Notes under the pieces: generated by a model
Database searches by the model: none
The model's input: only the letters and a program-made list of their open reading frames with translations
Told to the model about the DNA's origin: nothing
Made by a program: the position numbers and the translations under genes
Shown here: in pieces, positions 1-8,341 of the stretch
Layout of the letters: each line of letters starts with the position of its first letter
Numbering within the stretch: the stretch's first letter is position 1
IMG/VR virus record: IMGVR_UViG_3300037225_001107
Coordinates: 1 to 22,367 of that record
DNA length: 22,367 nucleotides
DNA from: a virus
Direction: 5' to 3' (one strand)

Positions 1-1199
1 GTCGAGGTAGTTGTTGTAGTAGTTGTCCCAGAAATAGTGATTGTTCCTATAGTAACTGTATCGATTATGTAATAATGTGTAGGAGTTGTAATATCAAGTA
101 CTGTGGCCGCAATATAATCACCTTTACTCAGAAGTGCCGCTCCCTTACTCACGGCAATTGCAAATGAAGTATCAGAAAGTCTTACACAATCCATACTGGA
201 AAAACCATAATTCTGTGAAAATCCAACAAATCGTTCAATGCGATATGTAGAAATTGCAACTGTTGAAGCAGGAGTTGCCTGTGAGTATCCATTCTTCGGA
301 AAATAAGTATAAAAATTAAAATCTTCCTCACCGGCAGTAGACTCAATAGTATTAAACTGAATCATGTTTTTATTTACTACTGAAGTAATTGATGCGGTAA
401 ATACATTAGTTGATCCAAGAGCAAGACTTGAAAATCTAACAAGATCTCCGACATTAACTTGATTAGTAATAAAATCGGCATTAGGGTCATACAGACAATT
501 AGCATTATCAAGATCATCAAAATCATGATCACCACCAACTGTTGAAGTACCGATGATGATAGTATCAAAACTGACAGCGCCTGAATAAGCTTTTGTCAAT
601 TTAATAGTAATTTCATCGATACCAACAGATTGAATAGTTCCAAGTAAAACAAATGAAGCTAAACTAGCAGCATTACCAGCAATTACTGCCTGTCCTGGTT
701 GAAGTTTTGATGTTGCAAAAGAAGCTCCAGTGGCAATTACAGTATCAAGTTTTCCAGCAAGAATTTGAACCTTATCAGTTCCAAGAGTTTTGTGATAGTA
801 GGGAATAAAAGCTTCGCAAAGGCCTTCAAGTTGTTCCGTATTCGGAACTGTATATCTGTCATCTTTGCCAAGTGTGATTCCTGTAGAACTTTTTGTCGGG
901 TTGATGGCAATATTACCAAGAGAAGCGGTATTTCTATACCTTAATGTTGGATTTGCATAAGCTGTCACGGGATAAAAATTATAAAGACGATCTCCAATAA
1001 CACTTTCACCCCATATGACATCGTCAGCTCCCCAAAGAAAGGTATTTGAATGTATACCATATGATGTTCCGAGAGCTTCTTTACTATATACATCATATGC
1101 TGTTCCTATTCCGGCAGGGGGCAGATTTTCAACTGCAGTAGCCGGAGGAGTCGCTAAAAAATTTTGTTGTACTGATACATTTGGGCCCTGGTATGACAT
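1..1199 (-). CDS. Large virion-type protein, open at the left edge (possibly tail sheath or other tail protein)
   Basis: An ATG at 1199 preceded by a strong AAAGGAG ribosome site opens a frame that stays open to base 1, giving at least 399 residues; the stop lies outside the window. The N-terminus reads MSYQGPNVSVQQNF followed by a Pro/Ala-rich stretch and GTAYDVYSKEALG. The remainder is rich in short beta-strand-like segments (Val, Ile, Thr, Gly) with no membrane segments. The last visible residues are SGTTTTTTTS, so the protein enters a poly-Thr linker like those of other virion proteins here. The PGV-like N-terminus (GPNVSV) loosely recalls tail sheath proteins, and sheath genes often follow neck genes in myophages, but I cannot confirm this. 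It is the last visible gene of the structural series. A virion role is inferred from context; sheath identity is a low-confidence suggestion. Confidence 0.75.
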   Translation of the reverse strand, partial: MSYQGPNVSVQQNFLATPPATAVENLPPAGIGTAYDVYSKEALGTSYGIHSNTFLWGADDVIWGESVIGDRLYNFYPVTAYANPTLRYRNTASLGNIAINPTKSSTGITLGKDDRYTVPNTEQLEGLCEAFIPYYHKTLGTDKVQILAGKLDTVIATGASFATSKLQPGQAVIAGNAASLASFVLLGTIQSVGIDEITIKLTKAYSGAVSFDTIIIGTSTVGGDHDFDDLDNANCLYDPNADFITNQVNVGDLVRFSSLALGSTNVFTASITSVVNKNMIQFNTIESTAGEEDFNFYTYFPKNGYSQATPASTVAISTYRIERFVGFSQNYGFSSMDCVRLSDTSFAIAVSKGAALLSKGDYIAATVLDITTPTHYYIIDTVTIGTITISGTTTTTTTS

Positions 1200-1219
1200 A
1201 TCATTCTCCTTTAATTAAA

Positions 1220-2137
1220 TTAAGACGCCTTCGGTAATTCAACTTTTAAGTGTATTGTATTCCAAACAATCCTATAATGAGTAGTAAGTCCTTCTGGCGG
1301 ATTAAATGGAATTACACTATTATTCAAGTCTCTGTCAGATAAACGTATTTGATGATTATTAATAATTTCTTCTATAGTATACAATCTCGTATCCTCGCCT
1401 ATCAATACATAATACCATTTTTTATTTAATTCAGCTGATAATAATTGAGGATTATTTGTTTTTAAAATCCCAAAATCAGCTGTATTATCTACTATATAAG
1501 GTTGCCCAGGAGTTATAGTTCCAGAATCAGAATTCCAAGTATTTTCAGATGAAATATTAGTAATCGAAATTTTATTAAATGGATCTAAGTCTATTTCTTT
1601 TTTAATCCATCCAAGATATACTGAAATTTTTATTCTTAAAAATACTTGCCAACGTCTTACTTCTACATTTTGTTCAACAGGCGTTTCAGGACCCACATCC
1701 GCCCACGAAATGTATCTCATGAACGGTAATGTATATTTGATTCCTTTTCTATTGGCCTGTATTTCAATAGCTAAAAAATTTGCAAGACTTGAAGCTTCGG
1801 AAGCGCTTCCCGCTTCACAAAGTATATCAATCGTACCGTCTGCCCAGTCTTCATATTGTGCGTTTGTTAAAACATTTGCATCAGCTGATGCTAGATTATC
1901 CATTACCCTTGATGCAAATTGAAGACCGCTTCTTCTTACTGTTATAGATGGTATACTTCCCGATTTTGCATTATCAATAACATAAGTACTTGAAATTCTT
2001 ATTCTACTCTGAGTTTCATCTGGATTCCATCTATATGCAGGAGGCGTTATTTCTGGGTTTGAAAATCTGCTTTGAATAAATGATAAAAAGCCATCTACTA
2101 CAAGACCAAAAGGTAAATTCAGCAAATCAGATGGCAT
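1220..2137 (-). CDS. Hypothetical virion-type protein (305 aa)
   Basis: This is a complete 305-residue frame starting at ATG 2137, with GGAG about 12 bases upstream. I do not recognise a family. The N-terminus (DLLNLPFGLVVDGFLSFIQS) is hydrophobic and amphipathic, with no cleavable signal. It is followed by a mixed alpha/beta body and a C-terminal beta-rich part (residues about 190-305) containing KWYYVLIGEDTRLYTIEEII. There are only a few cysteines and no enzymatic motif. It lies directly before the large protein at the left edge, 20 bases apart, and after a 380-residue beta-rich protein, so a tail, neck or completion role is plausible by gene order only. Confidence 0.75.
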   Translation of the reverse strand: MPSDLLNLPFGLVVDGFLSFIQSRFSNPEITPPAYRWNPDETQSRIRISSTYVIDNAKSGSIPSITVRRSGLQFASRVMDNLASADANVLTNAQYEDWADGTIDILCEAGSASEASSLANFLAIEIQANRKGIKYTLPFMRYISWADVGPETPVEQNVEVRRWQVFLRIKISVYLGWIKKEIDLDPFNKISITNISSENTWNSDSGTITPGQPYIVDNTADFGILKTNNPQLLSAELNKKWYYVLIGEDTRLYTIEEIINNHQIRLSDRDLNNSVIPFNPPEGLTTHYRIVWNTIHLKVELPKAS

Positions 2138-2174
2138 TTATATAATTTCTCCGTATTTGAGAGCCTCCTAATAT

Positions 2175-2203
2175 AATATAGTATTCTAAAGCGATATTTA
2201 CAA
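2175..2203 (-). promoter_or_regulatory. Possible sigma70-type promoter ahead of the 305-aa gene
   Basis: Read on the minus strand, TTGTAA (2203-2198) and TATATT (2180-2175) are separated by exactly 17 bases. They lie in the 80-base gap between the stop at 2218 and the ATG at 2137, one of the two longest gaps in the window. The match to TTGACA is 4/6 and to TATAAT 5/6. In AT-rich DNA such matches arise by chance, and phage late promoters may look different, so this is only a candidate. Confidence 0.25.
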
Positions 2204-2217
2204 CTATTTCAAAATTC

Positions 2218-3360
2218 TTACTGCGATGTAATCCATTCATAATCAACTAAATTCTTTGTTGCGTCAGTATCAATTATTCCAGTTCCATATATGAACTGTC
2301 TTCCCTTGCTCCAACCATCTACAGTGACTTCTGATTGTTTAATAATATTAGCTTCATAGCGTCCACGTGCGGCAATATATTGCATTTTAACTTTATTTCG
2401 AACCAAGATATATGGATTTTGAATATCGCTGGATGGAGTTATTGTAATTTCATCGCAAGTACTTATTACACTAGAAATATCAATGGGATACAAATAAACA
2501 AGTTGGCAATTTGCTGTTGGAGGAACTATAGGAACGGGGGTTCCGACGAATGTAAATGTCGCATTCCCAGTTACTGTTATTACTTCTGGAACTGTAAAAC
2601 TATATGTCCCTTGTTTGGAAATAAGGATATGATACGTTCCAGCATCAAGGGCAAAAACTTTATTACCATCAACATCGCTTTCTCCGACAGCTTGTAAAGT
2701 TAATTCGCTTTGATCGAATATTTGAATACTCGCATCATTAATTGGAGCGCCAGGAGATGTCTGCAGATGTAATGTTACTGAATATATTCCTTCTCCAGCC
2801 ATGACAGCCGTATGTATTTCTTGTATCTGTTCATTATTTGTGATAATTTCATCAATAGATTCTTTTTGTAATGTACCAAAATCGATATTATTCTGGCTTA
2901 CAACATTTACTCCAACCTGAGCTTCATCAGTATTAACATCTGCTCCTTGAATTTGTTCCATATCTGCTGCCAAGTTTTTACATTGAACCACTCCGTCAAA
3001 TTCAGCAAGATGGTAAGCTCCAGAAAGAGATAAAAGAAAAGAATCAGTATTTTGAAATCTTGAATTTTCAAATTGAACTTCATAAATGCCAGGATTATTT
3101 GTGGGATCTAATTCTCTAAATCTGCAATGTCCCGCAGTTGGCACTTGATACACTCCAAGAGTTGTAATACTATCTATAGTAGAATCTGAACTTTGATAAG
3201 TAACTGGAGTAGATTCATTAATTTTAATAGTACTTATAATTAATCCCGTTGATGTATTAGATACTCCCGTCAACCCATCACCTTCCATTGATTTTCTATT
3301 CATCAATTTTATTCTAAGTACTACATTTGTTGGAGATACACCGTAATGTACAAATGCCAT
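2218..3360 (-). CDS. Beta-rich multidomain virion protein with carboxypeptidase-regulatory-like domain
   Basis: A 380-residue complete frame; its ribosome site GAGGT overlaps the end of the upstream gene (stop at 3364). Residues 1-130 form a beta-rich domain (VLRIKLMNRKSM, then NNPGIYEVQFENSRF) recalling N-terminal domains of baseplate or fibre proteins. Residues about 135-185 are acidic and Gln/Asn-rich, probably a helical connector. Residues about 193-275 (YSVTLHLQTSPGAPINDASI, then LDAGTYHILISKQGTYSFTV) have the layout of a carboxypeptidase-regulatory/PEGA-type beta-sandwich. The final 95 residues form another beta domain with two cysteines, ending DYEWITSQ. No catalytic motif is seen. I infer a fibre, baseplate or surface protein; the exact role is unknown. 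Confidence 0.75.
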   Translation of the reverse strand: MAFVHYGVSPTNVVLRIKLMNRKSMEGDGLTGVSNTSTGLIISTIKINESTPVTYQSSDSTIDSITTLGVYQVPTAGHCRFRELDPTNNPGIYEVQFENSRFQNTDSFLLSLSGAYHLAEFDGVVQCKNLAADMEQIQGADVNTDEAQVGVNVVSQNNIDFGTLQKESIDEIITNNEQIQEIHTAVMAGEGIYSVTLHLQTSPGAPINDASIQIFDQSELTLQAVGESDVDGNKVFALDAGTYHILISKQGTYSFTVPEVITVTGNATFTFVGTPVPIVPPTANCQLVYLYPIDISSVISTCDEITITPSSDIQNPYILVRNKVKMQYIAARGRYEANIIKQSEVTVDGWSKGRQFIYGTGIIDTDATKNLVDYEWITSQ

Positions 3361-3363
3361 ATA

Positions 3364-4596
3364 TTACCTCATTTGATTTGTTGTATTATAAATATAATTC
3401 TTCATATGTAATAAAAACCAATTTGATATTGGTTCACTTGGACTTGCGGATTCCGACGGACTTATAGAAGCTGACGGACTTACTGATCTTGAAATACTTG
3501 CTGATGGACTTCTCGAAGCCGAAGGGCTTCTACTGGCTGAAGGAGATCGTGACTTACTAGCGCTTGATGACGGCGAAATTGATGCTGAAGGACTTCTAGA
3601 TGCTGATGCACTAGACGAGGGACTTATAGATGCAGAAGGACTTAAAGAAGCTGATGCACTGGATGATGGGCTAATTGAAGCTGAAGGACTTTGCGATGCC
3701 GATGGACTACGTGAAGCTGAAGGGCTGACTGATGCCGATGGAGCATGTGGAGTATAAGTGATAACGATAATACCATTAGCGCCATTACCACCAGTTTCTG
3801 CAGCTAAACGATATCCAGAATTTCCTCCACCACCCCCATATAATGCACCATTTCCACCACTATTTGCCCTACCGCCTCCTCCGCCGCCACCACCAGGGCC
3901 ATATCCGGCATCCCAACTGGTTGCTGTTGATCCAGCTCCGCCTGGATACGAACCATCACTAAAACTTCCACCTCCACCACCACCTGCTGATGCAGCGCCA
4001 GGAGCAACATTTGAAGTCGATCCAGTTCCATGCCCTGTTCCTCCTGGGCCATCTCCCCCGTCAGTACCTGAAGTAGTACTAGAATTTGTTGTTGCTACTG
4101 CGCTTCCATTACCAGCTCCACCGCCACCAGCACCACCTTTTGTGTTTCCACCACCAGTACGTGATCCAGCTGGTTGACCTCTTCCAGCTGGTCCAGCCGC
4201 TCCACCTCCCCCTGATCCACCAGCATATCCTCCAGGACCAAGTGCTCCACCACCAACATATCCAGTAGTTCCTGTTCCTCCAGTGCCACCTGCACCGCCG
4301 GCAACTGCTCCCTTTCCACCTACCGCTATTACAACATTAGTATTCCATATTGTGTTTGTTGCATCTCCACCAGTAGTTCCACCTGTTCCACCTTGCCCAA
4401 TTTGAATCCCATTTATGGTTGTATCTGATGTATATGCTACTGTTGATGTTCGATATTCTCCTCCTCCACCACCATCAATAACAGTTGTACTTGATATTCC
4501 TCCGCCGCCACCACCAATACATTCAACCTTGATGTTACTTCCATCAGTATGGGCACCAGCCCAAGAAGTGCCAGATAATATGTATACATACGCCAT
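3364..4596 (-). CDS. Glycine-rich tail-fibre/adhesin-type protein with SPSAS-repeat tail
   Basis: 410 residues. The first part (1-283) is a glycine-rich domain: the opening SGTSW...NIKVECIGGGGGG and closing NGIIVITYTP frame many runs of 4-8 glycines (for example residues 28-33, 42-46, 205-210, 235-242, 254-258). This matches the known glycine-rich phage adhesin/receptor-binding style, in which polyglycine sheets form the tip. Residues about 286-389 are Ser/Pro/Ala repeats of the SPSAS/SPSSSASA type. A short hydrophobic and Asn-rich extension (SNWFLLHMKNYIYN, residues 391-404) then ends the protein, unusual after such a tail. It sits 3 bases after a small Thr/Pro-tailed gene and 3 bases before a beta-rich virion gene. 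It is likely exposed on the virion and may bind host receptors. The Ser-rich tail could be a spacer or a glycosylation target; that is inference. Confidence 0.82.
   Translation of the reverse strand: MAYVYILSGTSWAGAHTDGSNIKVECIGGGGGGISSTTVIDGGGGGEYRTSTVAYTSDTTINGIQIGQGGTGGTTGGDATNTIWNTNVVIAVGGKGAVAGGAGGTGGTGTTGYVGGGALGPGGYAGGSGGGGAAGPAGRGQPAGSRTGGGNTKGGAGGGGAGNGSAVATTNSSTTSGTDGGDGPGGTGHGTGSTSNVAPGAASAGGGGGGSFSDGSYPGGAGSTATSWDAGYGPGGGGGGGGRANSGGNGALYGGGGGNSGYRLAAETGGNGANGIIVITYTPHAPSASVSPSASRSPSASQSPSASISPSSSASASLSPSASISPSSSASASRSPSASISPSSSASKSRSPSASRSPSASRSPSASISRSVSPSASISPSESASPSEPISNWFLLHMKNYIYNTTNQMR
3430..3741 (-). repeat. In-frame Ser/Pro/Ala (SPSAS) repeat array in the glycine-rich protein
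   Basis: The DNA encodes about 104 residues of imperfect SPSAS, SPSSSASA and SxS units. On the plus strand, the words ggactt, gatgctga and gaagctga recur throughout. The same repeat style forms the tail of the decoration-like protein at 20415-21116, about 17 kb away, so this is a shared module rather than a one-off expansion. Confidence 0.9.
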
Positions 4597-4599
4597 AAA

Positions 4600-5049
4600 T
4601 TAGCCGATTTTTTTAATATCAGTAACATCAGTAACATCTATAATAGCTGGAGAAGGAGATGGTTCTGGTCTTGGTGTTGTAGTAGTTTCTTTTACTGATT
4701 TTATGAACACTTGGGCGCTTTTATCATAAACATCTTGCATTTCGGCATCAATGGATGCTATTAATTCATGATCTTTAATACTGTCTCCACATTTTGGATC
4801 TGCAATTATAATTGCTTTAACTTCTCCTTTATCATCAACTACTGCATATCTATCATCTTTAGGAATTAATCCTGTTTTATCACTGACTAATTTTTGTAAA
4901 TCTTCTAATGGTGGCACTTCTTTATCATCAAATATTATAGAATCTTCCCCATCTAAATATAAAAGATCTTTTATTTGTTCATCATTATCGGGAACAAAAA
5001 TTGAACGTATACGTCCCGTTTCTTTACTAAACACAACTACAAAACTCAT
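4600..5049 (-). CDS. Small hypothetical protein with Thr/Pro-rich C-terminal tail
   Basis: 149 residues from ATG 5049. A longer frame reaches 5097 but has no ribosome site; the ATG at 5049 has GGAGGT 5 bases upstream and forms an ATGA overlap with the stop of the GT gene before it, so I use it. The core (1-115) is acidic and mixed alpha/beta, starting MSFVVVFSKETGRIRSIFVP with paired beta-strand segments (YAVVDDKGEVKAIIIADP). The end is a low-complexity TTTTPRPEPSPSPA linker followed by DVTDVTDIKKIG. I recognise no family. The Thr/Pro tail is the same kind seen on other virion proteins here. Position next to the fibre-like gene suggests a virion or fibre-assembly protein, at low certainty. 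Confidence 0.75.
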   Translation of the reverse strand: MSFVVVFSKETGRIRSIFVPDNDEQIKDLLYLDGEDSIIFDDKEVPPLEDLQKLVSDKTGLIPKDDRYAVVDDKGEVKAIIIADPKCGDSIKDHELIASIDAEMQDVYDKSAQVFIKSVKETTTTPRPEPSPSPAIIDVTDVTDIKKIG

Positions 5050-6665
5050 AATACCTCCAACAGAAAATCCTTGAATCTTCCCTTTGATTTTCCCCATCCT
5101 GGAACATCATCAGCCATTTTCCAACCTTGACATGATTTCTGATTTCTGAATTGATCTTGACGCCATCTATTACGAGTAAGATTTACAGTGTGTCTTATAT
5201 CTATATTAGGAACTTCAGAAAAAAATCTTTCTGCTGGATAATTATCTATTCCTCTCGGCATTGAATGAGTTCCAGGCTCAAATCCCGTGCTTCTGTTATA
5301 TATGCCGCCTTCGGCCTCCATTTTTGCAATACGTTTTCTATAATGTTCTACAAGAAGTTTTCTATAAGCAACAAGTCCTGAAGTTTGTTTGCAATAATAA
5401 AACAATGCTTGGCCACTTATAGAATCTACCTTCCATGTGTTCTCATTATAATAGTATACATTTTCTTTCGGAGGAACGAAATCAAAATGACTTTCATGAT
5501 AAATCATATCATGTTCACACATATATACGACATCAGCTGTACAGGCTTCAAGTCCTGTTAATATTTGTTTAAACATTGTTATAATACCACGCTCAAGAGG
5601 AAGAACAATGTTACGACCAAAGTGTGGTATTGGTTTTAAAGAAACTGATACAATATCAAATCCATTACATCTTTGAAGAATATTTTTTTGACATATTTCC
5701 AATATTAATGGATCGGGAAGATTGTCAGTATAATATATGACTCCTTTTGAAACTTTTTTACTTGTTTCATCGGGCCAGTCAGGAACAGGACCAAATTTTT
5801 TAATAAGCCATTTTAAAGGATACTTTGCTCCAGGCCATGTATTTTCAATCCATAACTTTCTTGAATGTTCCCTAGCTTTTCCAATTCCTGGATTGGGATA
5901 AGGAAAACCAAATCCTGGCTGAGTTCTAAATAAATGACTGAACCATGTTTTTTTATTAACAACTTGCCTACCGCCAGATAACCATGTTTTGCAGGATATT
6001 TCAGTACCCATTTGTCCCCACGAACCGTGATTTTCATCTAAGCCACCAAGTTCCCAATAGCGATCTTTTTCCATCATCCAACATGCACCAATCTGACTCA
6101 TAGTATCACATATATCGCCCTGAGCTTCAGGACGTTTTTTAAAATCCCCCCAATATTGAAAATGAAGAGTGCTGTCAAATCTTGCAAAATCTGAAACTCT
6201 ATTCCAACGAGGAGTCCAAATCATTATTCTTTCGAATTCAGTTGTATTATCACATTTTTCACATTTTGTTGGTTTGGGGCCTTGATAAGTTTGATTATTA
6301 CATTTTTTACATTTCCAATCAAATACGTGAAGATTATACATTCTTGGAATCATCGTCCAATCACGATGCATTTCCTGCATCATCTTAACATCAAATCCCT
6401 CATCGATAGCGCAATGAGCATCTATTTTCATTATATATTTTGCTTCGCTTAATTTCACCCCTTCATTTGTTGCAGCTCTTTGTCCTATTGATTCAGTATG
6501 ATGAATCAGTCTAACTTTAGGATGATCTGCAAGGCCTACTTCAGGCCAATAACCATCCAACACTGCTATAACTTCAGTATCAGCCTTGATAGCTTTTGTT
6601 ATAGAATCAATTGTTTGTTGCAGAAACTCTTCGTTTCTAGCCGGTATTATCACAGAGAGGTCCAT
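5046..6665 (-). CDS. Bifunctional glycosyltransferase: DxH-type GT2 with Cys4 insertion fused to a second GT-like domain
   Basis: 539 residues; ATG 6665 follows an AAAGGA site. Residues 1-300 are a GT-A family 2 domain: SVIIPARNE (4-12), EVIAVLDGYWP (31-41), metal motif IDAHC (81-85, DxH instead of the common DxD), and an acceptor/catalytic region with WGQMGTEISCKTW (216-228), SGG and FSHLFR. Four cysteines (119, 122, 135, 138; CxxC-12-CxxC) form a likely zinc ribbon inserted after the metal-binding strand; the paralogue at 11516-12379 lacks it. Residues about 307-540 match the stand-alone proteins at 8342-9037 and 9530-10180: VIYYTDN, SVSLKPI..FG, QILTGL, CEHD (383-386) and HFDFVPP. It is probably two GT-A modules in one chain adding successive sugars in the cytoplasm. 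Donor and acceptor are unknown. Confidence 0.88.
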   Translation of the reverse strand: MDLSVIIPARNEEFLQQTIDSITKAIKADTEVIAVLDGYWPEVGLADHPKVRLIHHTESIGQRAATNEGVKLSEAKYIMKIDAHCAIDEGFDVKMMQEMHRDWTMIPRMYNLHVFDWKCKKCNNQTYQGPKPTKCEKCDNTTEFERIMIWTPRWNRVSDFARFDSTLHFQYWGDFKKRPEAQGDICDTMSQIGACWMMEKDRYWELGGLDENHGSWGQMGTEISCKTWLSGGRQVVNKKTWFSHLFRTQPGFGFPYPNPGIGKAREHSRKLWIENTWPGAKYPLKWLIKKFGPVPDWPDETSKKVSKGVIYYTDNLPDPLILEICQKNILQRCNGFDIVSVSLKPIPHFGRNIVLPLERGIITMFKQILTGLEACTADVVYMCEHDMIYHESHFDFVPPKENVYYYNENTWKVDSISGQALFYYCKQTSGLVAYRKLLVEHYRKRIAKMEAEGGIYNRSTGFEPGTHSMPRGIDNYPAERFFSEVPNIDIRHTVNLTRNRWRQDQFRNQKSCQGWKMADDVPGWGKSKGRFKDFLLEVL

Positions 6666-6684
6666 GAAGTAGCCATCCTTTCAA

Positions 6685-7650
6685 TTAAAAAATCTTATAA
6701 TATTTTTTATACCATTCAACAAATTGTTTAATTCCAACATCAATATTTACTCTTGGATAATAACCTAATTTAGACAATTTTTCAATATTAGCAACAGTTT
6801 CAAATACATCTCCAAGTTGCATAGATTTATAGTTAATAATTGCTTTTTTATTACAACTTTTTTCTATTTCTGTAATGAAATTCATTAGTTCTTCACTTTT
6901 ACTATTACCAATATTATATATCTCACATGGTAATGGATTTAATAGTGCAAGTATAACTCCATCTACTATATCATCTATATAAGTAAAATTTCTTTTCATT
7001 TTTCCATGATTATAAACTTCAATAGGTTCCCCTTTAAGAATTGCTTTTGTAAAAATAAATAATGCCATATCTGGACGGCCCCATGGTCCATATACAGTAA
7101 AGAATCTTAATCCACTACAATTAAGTCCATATAAATGACTATAACAATATGCTACTAATTCATTAGAGCGTTTTGTTGCAGCATATAAAGAAACTGGTTC
7201 ATCAACTCTTTCAGTTTCTATAGATGGATCTTTAGGCATTGATCCATATACTGACGAGGATGATGCATAAACAAAATTTCCTATTCTATTATTCCTAGCT
7301 ACCTCAATAACACTAAGAAAGCCTTCATTATTGGATATTTGAAATTCAAAAGGATTTGTTATTGAATAATGTACTCCAGGTTGTCCAGCAAGATGGCAAA
7401 TTTTTGTAATTTTATATTTTTTTACTAAATGAGATAATTTTTTATAATTACAAATATCCATTTTATAAAAATGAAAATGCTCATATATTTTTAATTGTTT
7501 AATACGCGCTTTTTTTAATGACGGATCATAATATGAATTAATATTATCAACACCGATAACTACACGGCCAAGTTGGCAGAGTTGTTTTGATACATGATAG
7601 CCGATAAATCCAGCTGCGCCGGTAACAAGAATCGTTTCTGATTGATGCAT
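6685..7650 (-). CDS. UDP-glucuronate 4-epimerase-like SDR
   Basis: 321 residues, full length for an extended short-chain dehydrogenase/epimerase. The Rossmann motif GAAGFIG is at 11-17, an SSSS stretch followed by VYG at 130-136, and the catalytic Tyr156/Lys160 pair in YAATK. The stretch RFFTVYGPWGRPDMALFIFT (182-201) and NFTYIDDIVDG (221-231) are hallmarks of the UDP-glucuronate 4-epimerase group (CapI/LspL/GAE type), which interconverts UDP-glucuronate and UDP-galacturonate using bound NAD. The start ATG 7650 has a weak GAGAT site; the gap to the next upstream gene is 8 bases. Among phage GT genes it likely makes a uronic-acid donor for them. Substrate specificity is inferred from family motifs; UDP-glucose-type epimerase activity is less likely. 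Confidence 0.9.
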   Translation of the reverse strand: MHQSETILVTGAAGFIGYHVSKQLCQLGRVVIGVDNINSYYDPSLKKARIKQLKIYEHFHFYKMDICNYKKLSHLVKKYKITKICHLAGQPGVHYSITNPFEFQISNNEGFLSVIEVARNNRIGNFVYASSSSVYGSMPKDPSIETERVDEPVSLYAATKRSNELVAYCYSHLYGLNCSGLRFFTVYGPWGRPDMALFIFTKAILKGEPIEVYNHGKMKRNFTYIDDIVDGVILALLNPLPCEIYNIGNSKSEELMNFITEIEKSCNKKAIINYKSMQLGDVFETVANIEKLSKLGYYPRVNIDVGIKQFVEWYKKYYKIF

Positions 7651-7658
7651 TGTTATCT

Positions 7659-8336
7659 CTATTTTGTTTTATATGGAGCAGTTTGATTTCTAGTATATGT
7701 CACATATGGAATATGATAAATATCTTCATCAATAACCATAAATTTACAATTTGATGTTTTTAAAAGAAATGGAATTGAAAGTTGATCTACTATATGATAA
7801 CGTGATGTGTGAATCCACCATTCTTTTAAAAGAGTTTTCACGCTATCGCAGTTTTTATAAATAAAAGAGCATGTTGCAAGAAGAAGATCGTCTTCATATC
7901 CTGGTTTATTACATGCAGCTAATTGGTCATCAATTAATTCACCCCAATATCTTGATGTTAAATATTCATTTTTATCTTCAATTTTTTTTCTAATAAAGTC
8001 CGCTTCACTTTTAATATTATTACGAGTGGGATGTTTAAAAAAGACAATATCTTTTGATGCTATTATCGATAAATACCATTGAATAGTTTGTTCATTTAAA
8101 ATTGAAAAAGATCCATCTAACCATATATAATAATCATATCCTGGAACCATATCATATCCAAACATTTTAGGAATTCTTGCTTGAAGTCTTGGAGTCATTG
8201 CTTTAATTCTTGGAGGAAAATTATTATCATCAAATCTATGTATATCTATTTCAACATTTTCTATTGGTATCTGAGGAACAATATAAGAAGGAGGATCAAA
8301 ATGTCCTAAATTTGCTGTTATAATTGCAATTTTCAT
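7659..8336 (-). CDS. DUF616/TOD1-type glycosyltransferase
   Basis: 225 residues, with GAGGT upstream of ATG 8336. The order of motifs, KAMTPRLQARIPKM (45-58), YDYYIWLDGSFSI (67-79), and FFKHPTRNNIKSEAD (99-113), then an acidic Glu/Asp pair before the C-terminal helices, fits the DUF616 (TOD1/MUCI70-like) family of GT-A glycosyltransferases, known in plants and bacteria. WLDGS would be the metal/nucleotide-sugar site. No membrane segment or signal is visible, so it is cytoplasmic. It is packed between the epimerase (8 bases) and another GT-like gene (5 bases). The sugar it transfers cannot be read from the sequence. Confidence 0.82.
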   Translation of the reverse strand: MKIAIITANLGHFDPPSYIVPQIPIENVEIDIHRFDDNNFPPRIKAMTPRLQARIPKMFGYDMVPGYDYYIWLDGSFSILNEQTIQWYLSIIASKDIVFFKHPTRNNIKSEADFIRKKIEDKNEYLTSRYWGELIDDQLAACNKPGYEDDLLLATCSFIYKNCDSVKTLLKEWWIHTSRYHIVDQLSIPFLLKTSNCKFMVIDEDIYHIPYVTYTRNQTAPYKTK

Positions 8337-8341
8337 ATTAT

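Noticed and set aside
3758-4177. Plus-strand frame of 139 residues rich in proline
   Set aside because: It is the antisense of the glycine-rich domain (Gly codons read as Pro) and has no ribosome site; a shadow.
5050-5097. Upstream extension of the small Thr/Pro-tailed gene
   Set aside because: The ATG at 5049 has GGAGGT in ideal position and an ATGA overlap; the upstream ATG lacks a ribosome site and overlaps the GT end.
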